A program made the position numbers and the translations under genes. 64,000 nucleotides of DNA from positions 186,001 through 250,000 of the forward strand of contig CAVWYD010000006.1 of NCBI GenBank assembly GCA_963759055.1, written 5' to 3'. Below the pieces are notes generated by a model. That model did not search any database. It was not told the origin of the DNA and saw only the letters and a program-made list of their open reading frames with translations. Below, piece by piece: positions 8,816 to 18,495 of the stretch. Position 1 is the first letter of the stretch; every line of letters starts with the position of its first letter. Origin of the DNA: Thiosocius sp963759055 (lineage in GTDB: Bacteria > Pseudomonadota > Gammaproteobacteria > Chromatiales > Chromatiaceae).

Positions 8816-9802
8816 ATGCGAGACGTACTTCGATGGCTAAACAAAAAGGCCACAGAGTGGCTGACCAGGGAGGGACCACCCTCTCCCACCCCGCTCTGCG
8901 ACTTTAACCGGCTCGGATTCGAGCTGCGCACCGGGGACGTGATCCTGGTCGAGGGGCGCAGTCGCGTTTCAGAAGTCATCAAGGTCATTACCCAGAGCCC
9001 CTGGAGCCATTCGGCGCTTTACATCGGGCGCCTGTACGACATCCGCGATCCGGACCTTCGGGCCGTCATCGAATACCACTACGACGGAGACCCGGAAGAG
9101 CAGCTGCTCATCGAGGCGCTGATGGGACGCGGCACCATTGTCTCTCCGCTCACCTCATATCGAAACGACCACATTCGGATCTGTCGCCCCACCACCCTGT
9201 CTCCCACGGATGCAGAGGCAATGATCGCCTATTCGGCAAAACATCTGGGCTGGGACTACGATGTGAGACAGGTACTGGATCTCGCGCGTTTCTTCTTCCC
9301 CTGGAGCTTCCTTCCGCGACGCTGGCGGTCGAGTCTGTTCCAGCACAATGCGGGTAGCCCGACACGAACAGTCTGCTCAACGCTTCTGGCAGAGGCCTTC
9401 AGTACCATCGATTTCCCGATCCTGCCCTTCATTGACCGCGCCGAAGACGGCAGTGTTCGATTTTTCAAACGCAATCCGCGCCTGTTTGCACCGCGTGATT
9501 TCGATTACTCGCCTTATTTTTCGATCATCAAATATCCGTATCTCGGCATCAATGACGTTGGCCTGTATCACCGACTGCCCTGGAGTGATGAGGACGTTTA
9601 CAACGACGAACGTCATGCGTTCAATCCGCCACCGAGCAAAATGCTGCGGGAAGACGCACCGGCCGGAAACGACTACGAGGAGGCTGATGTCGAGATCATC
9701 TCCGATACATCTGATACCGATCTGACGGATAGCGACAGCGACGGATCCGAACCCGAATTGCAGAGGCATCACGCTTTCTCATTCCTGAGGCGCAGGGGGT
9801 AG
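8816..9802 (+). CDS. YiiX/YebB-like permuted NlpC/P60 family protein
   Basis: A 328-residue protein of the permuted papain-fold (YiiX-like) group, linked in the family to amide or thioester hydrolysis, often on lipids or peptidoglycan. The motif LRTGDVILVEG (37-47) leads to the catalytic His65 in WSHSALYIG, and Cys187 lies in TVCSTLLAEAF. The C-terminal 45 residues are Asp/Ser/Glu-rich and probably disordered. Its stop codon is only 5 bases before fadE, which suggests co-transcription with the fatty-acid oxidation operon. The actual substrate is not known. Confidence 0.75.
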   Translation: MRDVLRWLNKKATEWLTREGPPSPTPLCDFNRLGFELRTGDVILVEGRSRVSEVIKVITQSPWSHSALYIGRLYDIRDPDLRAVIEYHYDGDPEEQLLIEALMGRGTIVSPLTSYRNDHIRICRPTTLSPTDAEAMIAYSAKHLGWDYDVRQVLDLARFFFPWSFLPRRWRSSLFQHNAGSPTRTVCSTLLAEAFSTIDFPILPFIDRAEDGSVRFFKRNPRLFAPRDFDYSPYFSIIKYPYLGINDVGLYHRLPWSDEDVYNDERHAFNPPPSKMLREDAPAGNDYEEADVEIISDTSDTDLTDSDSDGSEPELQRHHAFSFLRRRG

Positions 9803-9807
9803 AAGAT

Positions 9808-12279
9808 ATGTGGATCTTTGGACTCTTTCTGACCATCGCGGTGGTCTGGGCCCTCGCCTACTGGGGTGCAGGCACCGGCATGTGGATTGCCGCATTCGCC
9901 GGCGGCCTTGCTGTTTTCACCGCGGGCGCGAACGTGGATTGGTTGGTCGCTCTTCCGGTATGGGGACTGTCGACGGCATTTGTACTGTTGCTCGGGGTTC
10001 CGCGGATCCGCCGCCGTTACGTAACAGCACCGCTGTTCCGCCAGTTCCGCAAGGTAATGCCGCCCATGTCGCAGACCGAGCAGGAGGCGCTCGAGGCCGG
10101 CAGTGTATGGTGGGACGCCGAACTGTTCACCGGGAATCCTGATTGGCAACGATTGCTGAATCTCCCTCCACCAAGACTCAGTCGACAGGAGCAGGACTTC
10201 CTGGACAACGAAACCGAGACTCTTTGTGAGCTGCTCGACGACTGGCGTGTTACCCATGAAGACAAAGACCTCTCGCCGGAGGCCTGGCAATACATCAAGG
10301 ATAACGGATTCTTCGGCCTTATCATTCCGCAGGAATACGGCGGCAGGGGCTTCTCGGCACTGGCACATTCCGCGGTAGTCATGAAGCTGGCCAGCCGTTG
10401 CATCACGGGTGCCGTCACCGTCATGGTCCCCAATTCACTCGGGCCGGGCAAACTGCTTCTGCACTACGGAACACCCGAACAGAAATCATATTACCTGCCG
10501 CGACTGGCGCGTGGCGAAGAAGTGCCCTGTTTTGCACTGACCGGCCCTGATGCGGGCAGCGATGCCGGCGCAATCCCGGATCGTGGCGAAGTCTGTTACG
10601 GCGAATGGCGGGGGGAGCGCGTGTTGGGTGTGCGCCTCAATTGGGAAAAACGCTATATCACGCTCGGACCGGTCTGCACCCTGCTCGGGCTGGCCTTCAA
10701 GCTTTACGACCCCGATAAGCTGCTGGGTGACGAGGAAGAACTCGGCGTCACCCTAGCTCTGGTGCCACGCGACACGCAAGGAGTGACGATCGGGGACCGA
10801 CACGTGACGCTGGACATACCTTTTCAGAATGGCCCCAACCAGGGTCACGATGTCTTCGTACCCGTGACACAATTGGTCGGCGGCACAAAGTATGTCGGCC
10901 AGGGCTGGCGCATGCTTGTCGAATGCCTCGCTGAGGGCCGGGGTGTCTCCTTGCCGGCACTCAGCGTAGGGGCGGGAAAAACCGCCAGCCGGTTTACCGG
11001 GGCCTATGCAGCGATACGTCGCCAGTTCAACGTACCGATCGGTCGCTTCGAGGGCATCGAGGAATCGCTGGCACGCATTGCGGCGCTCACCTACCAGATG
11101 GATGCGGCACGCACCCTGACCCTGGGGGCGCTCGACATCGGTGAGAGCCCCTCGGTCATCTCGGCCGTCGTGAAGTACCACCTGACCGAGAAGTATCGCC
11201 GCTGTATCAACGATGCCATGGATATTCAGGGTGGCAGCGGCATCTGCCTGGGGCCATCCAATCTGATTGGCCGGGCCTATCAGGCCATACCCATCGCCAT
11301 CACCGTCGAGGGGGCCAATATCCTTACCCGCAGCATGATCATCTTCGGCCAGGGCGCCGTACGCTGTCACCCCTGGGTGCTGAAGGAGTTTCAGGCCGCG
11401 CAGAATCCGGATGCTTCGCGCGGCCTCAGCGAATTTGACCACGCCATATTCGGGCATGTCGGTTTCGTACTTGGCAACATTGCTCGCAGCCTTTTCCTTG
11501 GTCTGACCAGGGGTCGTCTTTCTGCCACACCGGTGGACGGGCCTACCAGACGCTACTTCCAGCAGTTGAACTGGATGAGCGCCGCCTTTGCGCTCAGTGC
11601 CGACGTCGCGATGATGACGCTGGGAGGCTCACTGAAACGCAAGGAAAGACTGTCGGCACGATTGGGTGATGTTCTCAGCGAACTTTACCTGACCTCGGCG
11701 GTACTGAAACGCTTCGAGGATCAGGGGCGGCCTGAAGACGACCTGCCGCTGGTGCGCTGGGCCTGCGACAACTCGCTCTATCACATGCAGGAAAGTCTCC
11801 GCCTGCTGTTCCGAAATCTGCCCTTCAGACCGCTCGCATGGCTATTGCGGCTGGTTGTTTTTCCCAGTGGCGCACCCTACACCGAGACCAGAGACAATGT
11901 GGACCGTGATGCCGCGCGCATCGTACTCAAGCCGGGCGATGCACGCGATCGTCTGACGCGCGGCATTTTTCTCGGCGACAACGGTCAGTTTCGTCAGCAG
12001 CAGTTCGAACAGGCCTTTGTCCAGGCAGCCAAGGTGGCGCCGATCGAAAAGACCCTGCGCGAGGCCTCGCGTTCTGGCCTGCTGCAGAGCCAAACCTTTG
12101 TGCAACAGGTCGAAGAGGCGCTGTCAGAAGGCATCATCACGCATTCCGAGGCCAGCGAACTGGAAAAGATGCAGGCCCTGCGGCGCGAGGTAATCATGGT
12201 CGACAGCTTTGCCCAGTACGGCAAACAGTATGCCCTGACCGCGCAAGGTTCGAGCAAACCTGCGATATATGCGGTGTAA
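9808..12279 (+). CDS. fadE: Acyl-CoA dehydrogenase, FadE type
   Basis: Catalyses the first, FAD-dependent step of fatty-acid beta-oxidation. The 823-residue length and architecture match enterobacterial FadE. There are two or three N-terminal membrane segments (residues about 3-65), then the acyl-CoA dehydrogenase core with FGLIIPQEYGGRGFS, CFALTGPDAGSDAG and the C-terminal ITVEGANILTRS carrying the catalytic Glu region. The long C-terminal extension is also typical. The gene follows the YiiX-like gene by 5 bases and precedes the thiolase by 13 bases, so it belongs to the beta-oxidation operon. Confidence 0.93.
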   Translation: MWIFGLFLTIAVVWALAYWGAGTGMWIAAFAGGLAVFTAGANVDWLVALPVWGLSTAFVLLLGVPRIRRRYVTAPLFRQFRKVMPPMSQTEQEALEAGSVWWDAELFTGNPDWQRLLNLPPPRLSRQEQDFLDNETETLCELLDDWRVTHEDKDLSPEAWQYIKDNGFFGLIIPQEYGGRGFSALAHSAVVMKLASRCITGAVTVMVPNSLGPGKLLLHYGTPEQKSYYLPRLARGEEVPCFALTGPDAGSDAGAIPDRGEVCYGEWRGERVLGVRLNWEKRYITLGPVCTLLGLAFKLYDPDKLLGDEEELGVTLALVPRDTQGVTIGDRHVTLDIPFQNGPNQGHDVFVPVTQLVGGTKYVGQGWRMLVECLAEGRGVSLPALSVGAGKTASRFTGAYAAIRRQFNVPIGRFEGIEESLARIAALTYQMDAARTLTLGALDIGESPSVISAVVKYHLTEKYRRCINDAMDIQGGSGICLGPSNLIGRAYQAIPIAITVEGANILTRSMIIFGQGAVRCHPWVLKEFQAAQNPDASRGLSEFDHAIFGHVGFVLGNIARSLFLGLTRGRLSATPVDGPTRRYFQQLNWMSAAFALSADVAMMTLGGSLKRKERLSARLGDVLSELYLTSAVLKRFEDQGRPEDDLPLVRWACDNSLYHMQESLRLLFRNLPFRPLAWLLRLVVFPSGAPYTETRDNVDRDAARIVLKPGDARDRLTRGIFLGDNGQFRQQQFEQAFVQAAKVAPIEKTLREASRSGLLQSQTFVQQVEEALSEGIITHSEASELEKMQALRREVIMVDSFAQYGKQYALTAQGSSKPAIYAV

Positions 12280-12292
12280 AGGGGGAGATGGC

Positions 12293-13630
12293 ATGAACCA
12301 AGAATCGATAGAGCAGGACCTGGGTAATTTGCGTGGGCGCCCGGTGTACGTGGTCGACGGTGTTCGCACGCCTTTTCTAAAGGCACGTGGCAGACCTGGG
12401 CCGTTTCGTGCCAGCGATCTCTCTCTCGCTGCCAGCCGAGCCTTACTCATGCGGGTTGGACTTGCCCCGGATGTGGTCGATCAGCTTGTACTGGGTTGCG
12501 TATCGTCCGGCCCTGACGAGTCCAATATCGCGCGCGTACTCGCATTGCGTCTGGGCTGTGGAGAGAACGTGCCGGCCTGGACGGTTCAGCGGAACTGCGC
12601 ATCCGGGATGCAGGCACTGGAGAGTGCCGCATTGGATATCGCCACTGGCCGCTCCGAACTGGTGCTGGCGGGCGGCACCGAGTCCATGAGTCATCATCCG
12701 GTCATGCTCAACGAACTGATGGTGGCCTGGCTTGGCATGTGGAATCAGGCAAGGACTTTGGGTTCACGTGGCCGCGCACTGATGCAGCTGCGGATGCAAC
12801 ATTTCAAGCCCGTCGTCGCACTGCTTCGTGGACTGACCGATCCTGTAGTCGGGCTTTCAATGGGACAGACGGCCGAAGAACTGGCAGAACGTTTTGACAT
12901 TGATCGCGAGGCCATGGACGCATATGCCATGCGCAGTCACCATCGTCTTGCACAGGCAATCGAACAACATTGCATGGATGAGATCGAACCGCTGTATGAC
13001 AGCTATGGTCATGTTTACGAACATGACGACGGCCTGCGGCCCGACTCTTCGATGGAATCTTTGGCCGGACTGCGCCCGGTATTCGACAGACCCGTCGGCC
13101 GGGTGACGGCGGGAAACAGCGCGCAGGTGAGCGATGGCGCCGCCATGTTGCTGCTGGCCTCCGAACGAGCCCTCAGACAATTTGATCTGCCGGTACTGGG
13201 CCGCATCGTCGACAGTCAATGGGCAGGGCTTGACCCGGCACAAATGGGTCTGGGGCCTGTGTATGCGATGGCGCCGATAATGCGCCGACACGCACTGGAT
13301 TCCGACGATATCGATGTCTGGGAGATCAATGAGGCGTTCGCGGCCCAGGTGCTTGCCTGCCGGCTTGCCTGGCAATCTGACGAATTCTGCCGCGATGTGC
13401 TGGGTCAGGAAAAGGCCTTTGCACCGATCGATGAGAGAAAACTCAACATGAATGGCGGTGGCATCAGCCTGGGTCATCCGGTCGGCGCCAGCGGGGCAAG
13501 AATCACACTGCACGCATTGAAGACCATGCAGCGCGGGGGCAATCGGCGCGCAATGGCAAGTCTCTGTATCGGTGGCGGTCAGGGCGGTGCCCTGCTGCTC
13601 GAAGGCGCACAAGGGGGGATCGCGGCATGA
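12293..13630 (+). CDS. fadI: Acetyl-CoA C-acyltransferase (thiolase), FadI-like
   Basis: Cleaves 3-ketoacyl-CoA with CoA in the last step of beta-oxidation. The 445-residue protein has the acyl-accepting Cys102 in QRNCASGMQA, the GGGISLGHPVGASGAR loop with the catalytic His, and the second active-site Cys in CIGGGQGG. The ATG at 12293 is preferred over an in-frame start 24 bases upstream because GGGGGAG lies at proper spacing. It overlaps the next gene by an ATGA. It is longer than typical FadA (about 390), hence the FadI-like label. Confidence 0.88.
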   Translation: MNQESIEQDLGNLRGRPVYVVDGVRTPFLKARGRPGPFRASDLSLAASRALLMRVGLAPDVVDQLVLGCVSSGPDESNIARVLALRLGCGENVPAWTVQRNCASGMQALESAALDIATGRSELVLAGGTESMSHHPVMLNELMVAWLGMWNQARTLGSRGRALMQLRMQHFKPVVALLRGLTDPVVGLSMGQTAEELAERFDIDREAMDAYAMRSHHRLAQAIEQHCMDEIEPLYDSYGHVYEHDDGLRPDSSMESLAGLRPVFDRPVGRVTAGNSAQVSDGAAMLLLASERALRQFDLPVLGRIVDSQWAGLDPAQMGLGPVYAMAPIMRRHALDSDDIDVWEINEAFAAQVLACRLAWQSDEFCRDVLGQEKAFAPIDERKLNMNGGGISLGHPVGASGARITLHALKTMQRGGNRRAMASLCIGGGQGGALLLEGAQGGIAA

Positions 13631-15651
13631 ACCGGCATTTTTCAGTCGAAAAGGATGTCCACGAGATTGTCTGGCTTACCTTCGACAAGTCCGACAGTGG
13701 GACCAATGTACTCACCGAGGACGTGCTGGAAGAATTCGACCAGACCCTGGTCCAGATCGCGCAGATGCATCCGAAAGGCATGGTGATCAACTCGGCCAAA
13801 CGATCCGGCTTTATTGCAGGCGCCGATGTAAAGGCATTTGCCAGGGTACCCGGGGTGGCCTCGGCGGAACAGCACATCCGTCGGGTACATGAGATCTTTC
13901 ACCGTCTCGAATCGATGGCCTTCCCAACCGTTGCTGCCATCCAGGGATTCTGTCTCGGTGGCGGCCTGGAACTGGCCTTGGCCTGCGACTATCGGGTCAG
14001 CTGCAATGACGAGCGCACGCGACTGGGCTTTCCCGAGGTCAAGCTGGGGATATTTCCCGCGTATGGCGGCACAGTGCGCAGCACCCGGATTCTGGGTGAC
14101 ATCAATGCACTTGAACTGATGCTGGGCGGACGCACGATCAATGGTTGGCGCGCGCGCCGTATCGGCCTGGTTGACCTGGCCGTACCAGAGAGGCAGCTGC
14201 GGGCGGCCGCGATCGGCCTGTTGCAACGCAACACGCGCCCACATCGTGCAGGCTGGCTGAAACGCCTGCCGGCCACTGCACCACTGCGTCCACTGGTCAA
14301 AAGATTTCTCGCCAGTAAGCTGGCCAAGCACGCCCGCAAGTCGCACTACCCTGCGCCTTACGAACTGCTGGAGCACTGGCGTGCAACGGCCGGCGACGAA
14401 GCGGCTATGTACGCCAGCGAGGCTACGAATGTCGCGCGTCTGATCAATGGGGCAGAGGCGCAGAACCTCATACGCGTGTTCATGCTTCAAGACCGCTTGA
14501 AAGCGGAAGGCAACAAAGCCGATTTCCAGCCTCGGCATGTGCATGTGGTGGGTGGCGGCGTGATGGGCGGTGACATCGCTGCCTGGTGTGCAATACGTGG
14601 CATGCGGGTCACCCTGCAGGATCGCGCACCGGAATACCTCACCCGCGCGGTAATGCGCGCTCACCAGCTTTTCCGGCAGAAGCTGAGAAGCCCTTACCAG
14701 GTGCAGGCTGCGATCGACCGACTGATGCCCGACCACCTTGGTAGCGGAGTGAGCGGCGCCGATGTCATCATCGAGGCCATCTTCGAAAACGTTGCAGCCA
14801 AACAGCAACTCTATGCCCAGATCGAACCGCGCATGAAGAAGGATGCGATTCTGGCAACCAATACCTCGAGCATCCCGCTGGCTGTCCTGGGGGAAAAGCT
14901 GGCGCGTCCCGGTCGGCTGGTAGGACTGCATTTCTTCAATCCCGTGGCCAAGATGCCCCTGCTCGAGATTGTCCACGATACCCACACCGAGGCAGAGATG
15001 GTCATCCGGGCCAGTGCGTTCGCCCGGCATATTGAAAAACTGCCTCTGAAGGTGAAGAGCAGCCCCGGCTTCCTGGTCAACCGCGTACTGATGCCCTATC
15101 TCCTCGAAGCCGTCGACCTGCTCGAACAAGGCGTCCCTGGACCTGTGGTAGACCGTGCGGCCGTTGCCTTTGGTATGCCAATGGGGCCGATCGAACTGGC
15201 CGACACCGTTGGCCTTGATATCTGCCTTTCGGTTGCCAACAAATTGGCAGAAGCGCTGCAAAGTTCGATTCCGGAGAAACTCAGTGCACTGGTTGACGAT
15301 GGACGCCTGGGGCGCAAGTCAGGTCAGGGCTTTTATACCTGGAAAGACGGTCGCGCGGTCAAGGAAACGGTCAAGGGTGAAATGCCACTATCTGACACAG
15401 ATATCAGCGACCGCCTGATTCTGCGGTTGATCAATGAGTCGGTGGCCTGTCTGCGCGAAGGAGTGGTGGAGGACGAGGATCTGCTGGATGCCGGCGTGAT
15501 ATTCGGCACCGGCTTCGCGCCATTTCGAGGCGGTCCCATGCACTACGTCCATAGTCGGGGGACCAATGATTTGCAGCAGCGGCTGGGGGAACTCGAAGAT
15601 CGCTTCGGCCAACATTTTCATGCAGATCCCGGTTGGGGGGCGATTGCCTGA
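13627..15651 (+). CDS. fadJ: Fatty acid oxidation bifunctional protein (enoyl-CoA hydratase / 3-hydroxyacyl-CoA dehydrogenase), FadJ-like
   Basis: Catalyses hydration and NAD-dependent oxidation in beta-oxidation. The 674-residue protein has an N-terminal crotonase domain (FIAGADVKAF, FCLGGGLELALACDYR, FPEVKLGIFP). It is followed by the dehydrogenase Rossmann domain (VHVVGGGVMGGDIA), the GLHFFNPVAKMPLLEIV segment with catalytic His, and the C-terminal dehydrogenase domain with GRKSGQGFYTW. Slightly shorter than E. coli FadJ and FadB. It starts inside the thiolase stop codon (ATGA), so the pair should form one complex from one transcript. Confidence 0.9.
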   Translation: MNRHFSVEKDVHEIVWLTFDKSDSGTNVLTEDVLEEFDQTLVQIAQMHPKGMVINSAKRSGFIAGADVKAFARVPGVASAEQHIRRVHEIFHRLESMAFPTVAAIQGFCLGGGLELALACDYRVSCNDERTRLGFPEVKLGIFPAYGGTVRSTRILGDINALELMLGGRTINGWRARRIGLVDLAVPERQLRAAAIGLLQRNTRPHRAGWLKRLPATAPLRPLVKRFLASKLAKHARKSHYPAPYELLEHWRATAGDEAAMYASEATNVARLINGAEAQNLIRVFMLQDRLKAEGNKADFQPRHVHVVGGGVMGGDIAAWCAIRGMRVTLQDRAPEYLTRAVMRAHQLFRQKLRSPYQVQAAIDRLMPDHLGSGVSGADVIIEAIFENVAAKQQLYAQIEPRMKKDAILATNTSSIPLAVLGEKLARPGRLVGLHFFNPVAKMPLLEIVHDTHTEAEMVIRASAFARHIEKLPLKVKSSPGFLVNRVLMPYLLEAVDLLEQGVPGPVVDRAAVAFGMPMGPIELADTVGLDICLSVANKLAEALQSSIPEKLSALVDDGRLGRKSGQGFYTWKDGRAVKETVKGEMPLSDTDISDRLILRLINESVACLREGVVEDEDLLDAGVIFGTGFAPFRGGPMHYVHSRGTNDLQQRLGELEDRFGQHFHADPGWGAIA

Positions 15652-15675
15652 CAGTCTGCGGACAGGAGAAAGGTC

Positions 15676-17470
15676 ATGTTGCACGAACACGAGGATCATC
15701 GCCCTGGACGATGCCCCCTCCCTGGCTGACCTTTTCAATGAACGTTGCATACGCACACCGGATGGCCTCGCCTATGTGCAGTACCGCAACGGCGATTGGC
15801 AGCACTATACCTGGGAGCAGACGCGTGACGAGGTAGCACGTTGGCAGGCGGCCATGATTGCGGATGGCCTGCAGGCTGGTGACCGTATCGCGATCATGTG
15901 CAACAACAGCTGGGAATGGGTGGTTTGCGACCAGGCTGCCCAGGGGCTGGGGCTGGTTACAGTGCCGGTGTACACGAATGACCGCGCCAAGAACATTGGG
16001 TGGATATTGTCAGACTCTGGTGCCCGCATGCTGATTGTCGGTAGTGCCGAGCAATGGGAAAGCCTCGGCAGCCTGCACGAACAGCTTGGACTCATGCGCC
16101 GCGTGCTATGCCTGGAAACGGGCACCTTTGGATCAGAAAATTTCGTTACCCTTTCGGAATGGCTGCAGGACGCATCGCCCGTCTATCATTGCCAGCCCGG
16201 TCCTCCGGACAGTATGGCGACCATTGTCTATACATCCGGGACAACCGGTCGACCCAAGGGCGTCATGCTCAGTCACCGCAATATTCTGTTCAATATCGAG
16301 GCTGCGCTGAAGATGTTCGATGTGTTCCAACACGATCTGCTGCTATCGTTCCTGCCACTTTCGCATGCCTTCGAGCGCACGGTCGGCTACTACCTTCCGA
16401 TGGCTGCCGGCGCTGCTGTGGCCTACAACCGCTCCATCCCACAGCTGGGTGATGACCTGGTTGCCATCCAGCCGACCATCATGATCTCGGTACCGAGAAT
16501 CTTCGAACGTGTATATGGCAAGATCATGGACAAACTGGCGACAGGATCGAGATTCAGCCGCCTACTGTTCAATAAGGCCGTTGAAACCGGCTGGGCCCAT
16601 TTTCGCTACCAACAGAATCGTGCACCCTGGCGGCCGGTTTTTCTTGTCCGGCCGCTGCTGGACCTGCTGATCGCACGCAAAGTGCGCGCAAAGCTTGGCG
16701 GACGCTTGCGCTTTACCGTCTGCGGCGGCGCTGCGCTGACCCCGGACGTCGCGAAGCTGTTTATCGGCCTCGGTATCCCCGTCACCCAGGGCTACGGCCT
16801 GACGGAGACCTCACCAATCATCGCCGCGAACCCCCTGGAGCACAACGAACCCGAGTCCGTGGGACTTGCCCTTCCGGGAGTGGAGGTGAGGATCAACGAG
16901 GTCGATGAACTTCTCACCCGCAGCCCCTGTGTCATGCTGGGGTACTGGAACGATACCAAGACCACCCGGAGGATTATCGACGAGGAGGGGTGGCTGCACA
17001 CCGGTGACAAAGCGGCCATCGCGGCGGATGGACATATCACGATCACCGGGCGCCTGAAAGACATCATCGTGCTGGCGAACGGGGAAAAAGTGCCGCCCGC
17101 TGATATGGAAAATGCGATAGCACTCGACGAACTCTTCGACCAGGTGCTGGTGATCGGCGAAGGCAAGCCCTTTCTAAGCGCCCTTCTGGTTCCGAACCCC
17201 GTGGCCTTTGCACGCGTGGCGGAAGAACTGCATCTGGATCCTGCGAACGAAGCGGTCTGTGTTGATGAGAATCTGCATTCGATTTTCATGCAGCATGTGC
17301 AGCAGCGCACGGCCTCTTTTCCCGGCTATGCCCAGGTACGCCAGTTGGCGGTGGTCAACGAACCCTGGACACCGGATAATGGCCTGGCTACCCCGACACT
17401 GAAACTGCGCCGTAACCAGATCCTTGAACGATACCAAGACATCACCGAAAGACTCTATGCCGGACACTGA
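15676..17470 (+). CDS. Long-chain acyl-CoA synthetase (AMP-forming), apparent frameshift near the start
   Basis: Activates fatty acids to acyl-CoA for the oxidation genes upstream. The body has the ATP-binding motif YTSGTTGRPKGVMLSH, QGYGLTETSP, and GWLHTGDKAA with downstream GRLKDIIV. An ATG at 15676 with GGAGAAAGG eight bases upstream is the natural start, but that frame reads only 17 codons. The family-like N terminus (SLADLFNERC) resumes one base out of phase around 15697-15704. Removing one base would join them as MLHEHEDH-ALDDAPSL. Alternatively translation begins further upstream inside fadJ. Conserved beyond this point. Confidence 0.82.
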
Positions 17471-17852
17471 ACACGCTGGTCATCGCGAATTGACCTACCG
17501 TGTTGTTGCCATGCCGGCTGACACCAATGCTTACGGCGACATCTTCGGTGGCTGGCTGATGTCCCAGGTGGATATTGCCGGCAGTATTCTGGCGATCCGC
17601 GAGGCACAGGGTCGCGTTGCCACTGTCGCCATCAAGGAATTTCGTTTTCTCGCACCTGTATCCGTCGGCGATCTGATCAGTTGTTATGCCGAGATCCGGC
17701 GTCGTGGAAAATCTTCGATCACCGTCCACGTGGTCGCGGAAGCCTGCCGGCAGTTGGATTCCCGTCGCGAAACAGTGGCTGCGGACGCCACCCTGGTCTA
17801 TGTTGCCCTGGGCGAAGACGGTCGCCCACGCCATCTTTCGCCGGCCAGCTGA
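17457..17852 (+). CDS. Acyl-CoA thioesterase, YciA-like hotdog protein
   Basis: Hydrolyses acyl-CoA thioesters. The 131-residue hotdog-fold protein carries the YciA signature PADTNAYGDIFGGWLMSQVD, with the catalytic Asp in the hotdog helix start, then KEFRFLAPVSVGD. The ATG at 17457 overlaps the end of the acyl-CoA synthetase by 14 bases. An in-frame TTG upstream is less likely. It closes the beta-oxidation operon and could recycle CoA when acyl-CoA accumulates. Confidence 0.85.
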   Translation: MPDTEHAGHRELTYRVVAMPADTNAYGDIFGGWLMSQVDIAGSILAIREAQGRVATVAIKEFRFLAPVSVGDLISCYAEIRRRGKSSITVHVVAEACRQLDSRRETVAADATLVYVALGEDGRPRHLSPAS

Positions 17853-17933
17853 GCTGCACTGATATCGGTCAATGCCCTTTCTGTCTGTCCAAAGTAGCCT
17901 TTCGAGATCTTCTCATTGTATTTGGAGCCATTC

Positions 17934-18407
17934 ATGAAATCACTCGAGCGCCAAGCTTTTCGCATTATTGGTACCCTCGCCCTGGCACTTGTCCTGGTGG
18001 CGAATGCCGCCGCAGATGGCGTCGCCGACGAGATTACGGTGAATGAACCCTATATCCGTGCGGTGCCTCCTGTGGTGCAGACCTCCGCGGCCTTTATGCA
18101 GTTTCAGAACAGTAGTGACATAGAACGGTTTCTTGTCAGCGCCAGTACACCCGCTGCGGCTGCGGTCGAGTTACATATGCACACCATGGATGACGGTGTG
18201 ATGCGCATGCGTCGGATTGCACATATCCATTTGCCGCCGAACGAAACCGTTTCGCTGCAACCTGGCGGACTGCATATCATGCTGTTCGATCTGACTGCGC
18301 CGCTGAATGTGGGAGATCAGGTACCGATGACCCTTACCTTCGAAGACGGATCAACCAAGGAAATCTCGGCCGAAGTGCGTTCTGTCAAGGGCATGATGAA
18401 GCGCTGA
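17934..18407 (+). CDS. Copper chaperone PCu(A)C family protein
   Basis: Periplasmic Cu(I) carrier of the PCu(A)C family, known to deliver copper to the CuA centre of cytochrome c oxidase. A signal peptide (cleavage near ANAAADG) is followed by the copper-binding pattern: ELHMHTMDDGVMRM and, about 22 residues on, GGLHIMLF, the H-M...H-x-M arrangement of the family. The ATG at 17934 has TTGGAGCC upstream and is preferred over an in-frame TTG. No SCO or oxidase gene is adjacent in the window. Confidence 0.85.
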   Translation: MKSLERQAFRIIGTLALALVLVANAAADGVADEITVNEPYIRAVPPVVQTSAAFMQFQNSSDIERFLVSASTPAAAAVELHMHTMDDGVMRMRRIAHIHLPPNETVSLQPGGLHIMLFDLTAPLNVGDQVPMTLTFEDGSTKEISAEVRSVKGMMKR

Positions 18408-18495
18408 TCTGTCTTTGCGCATCGGCGTTCCCACAAGAAATTGCTCCGGCGAATACGCAAAAGACGGAGAGATCCGACACAGCTGAGGAAGAAGT

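Noticed and set aside
13642..15261. Long open frame on the minus strand opposite the fadJ-like gene
   Set aside because: Antisense shadow of a conserved enzyme; no ribosome binding site or domain.
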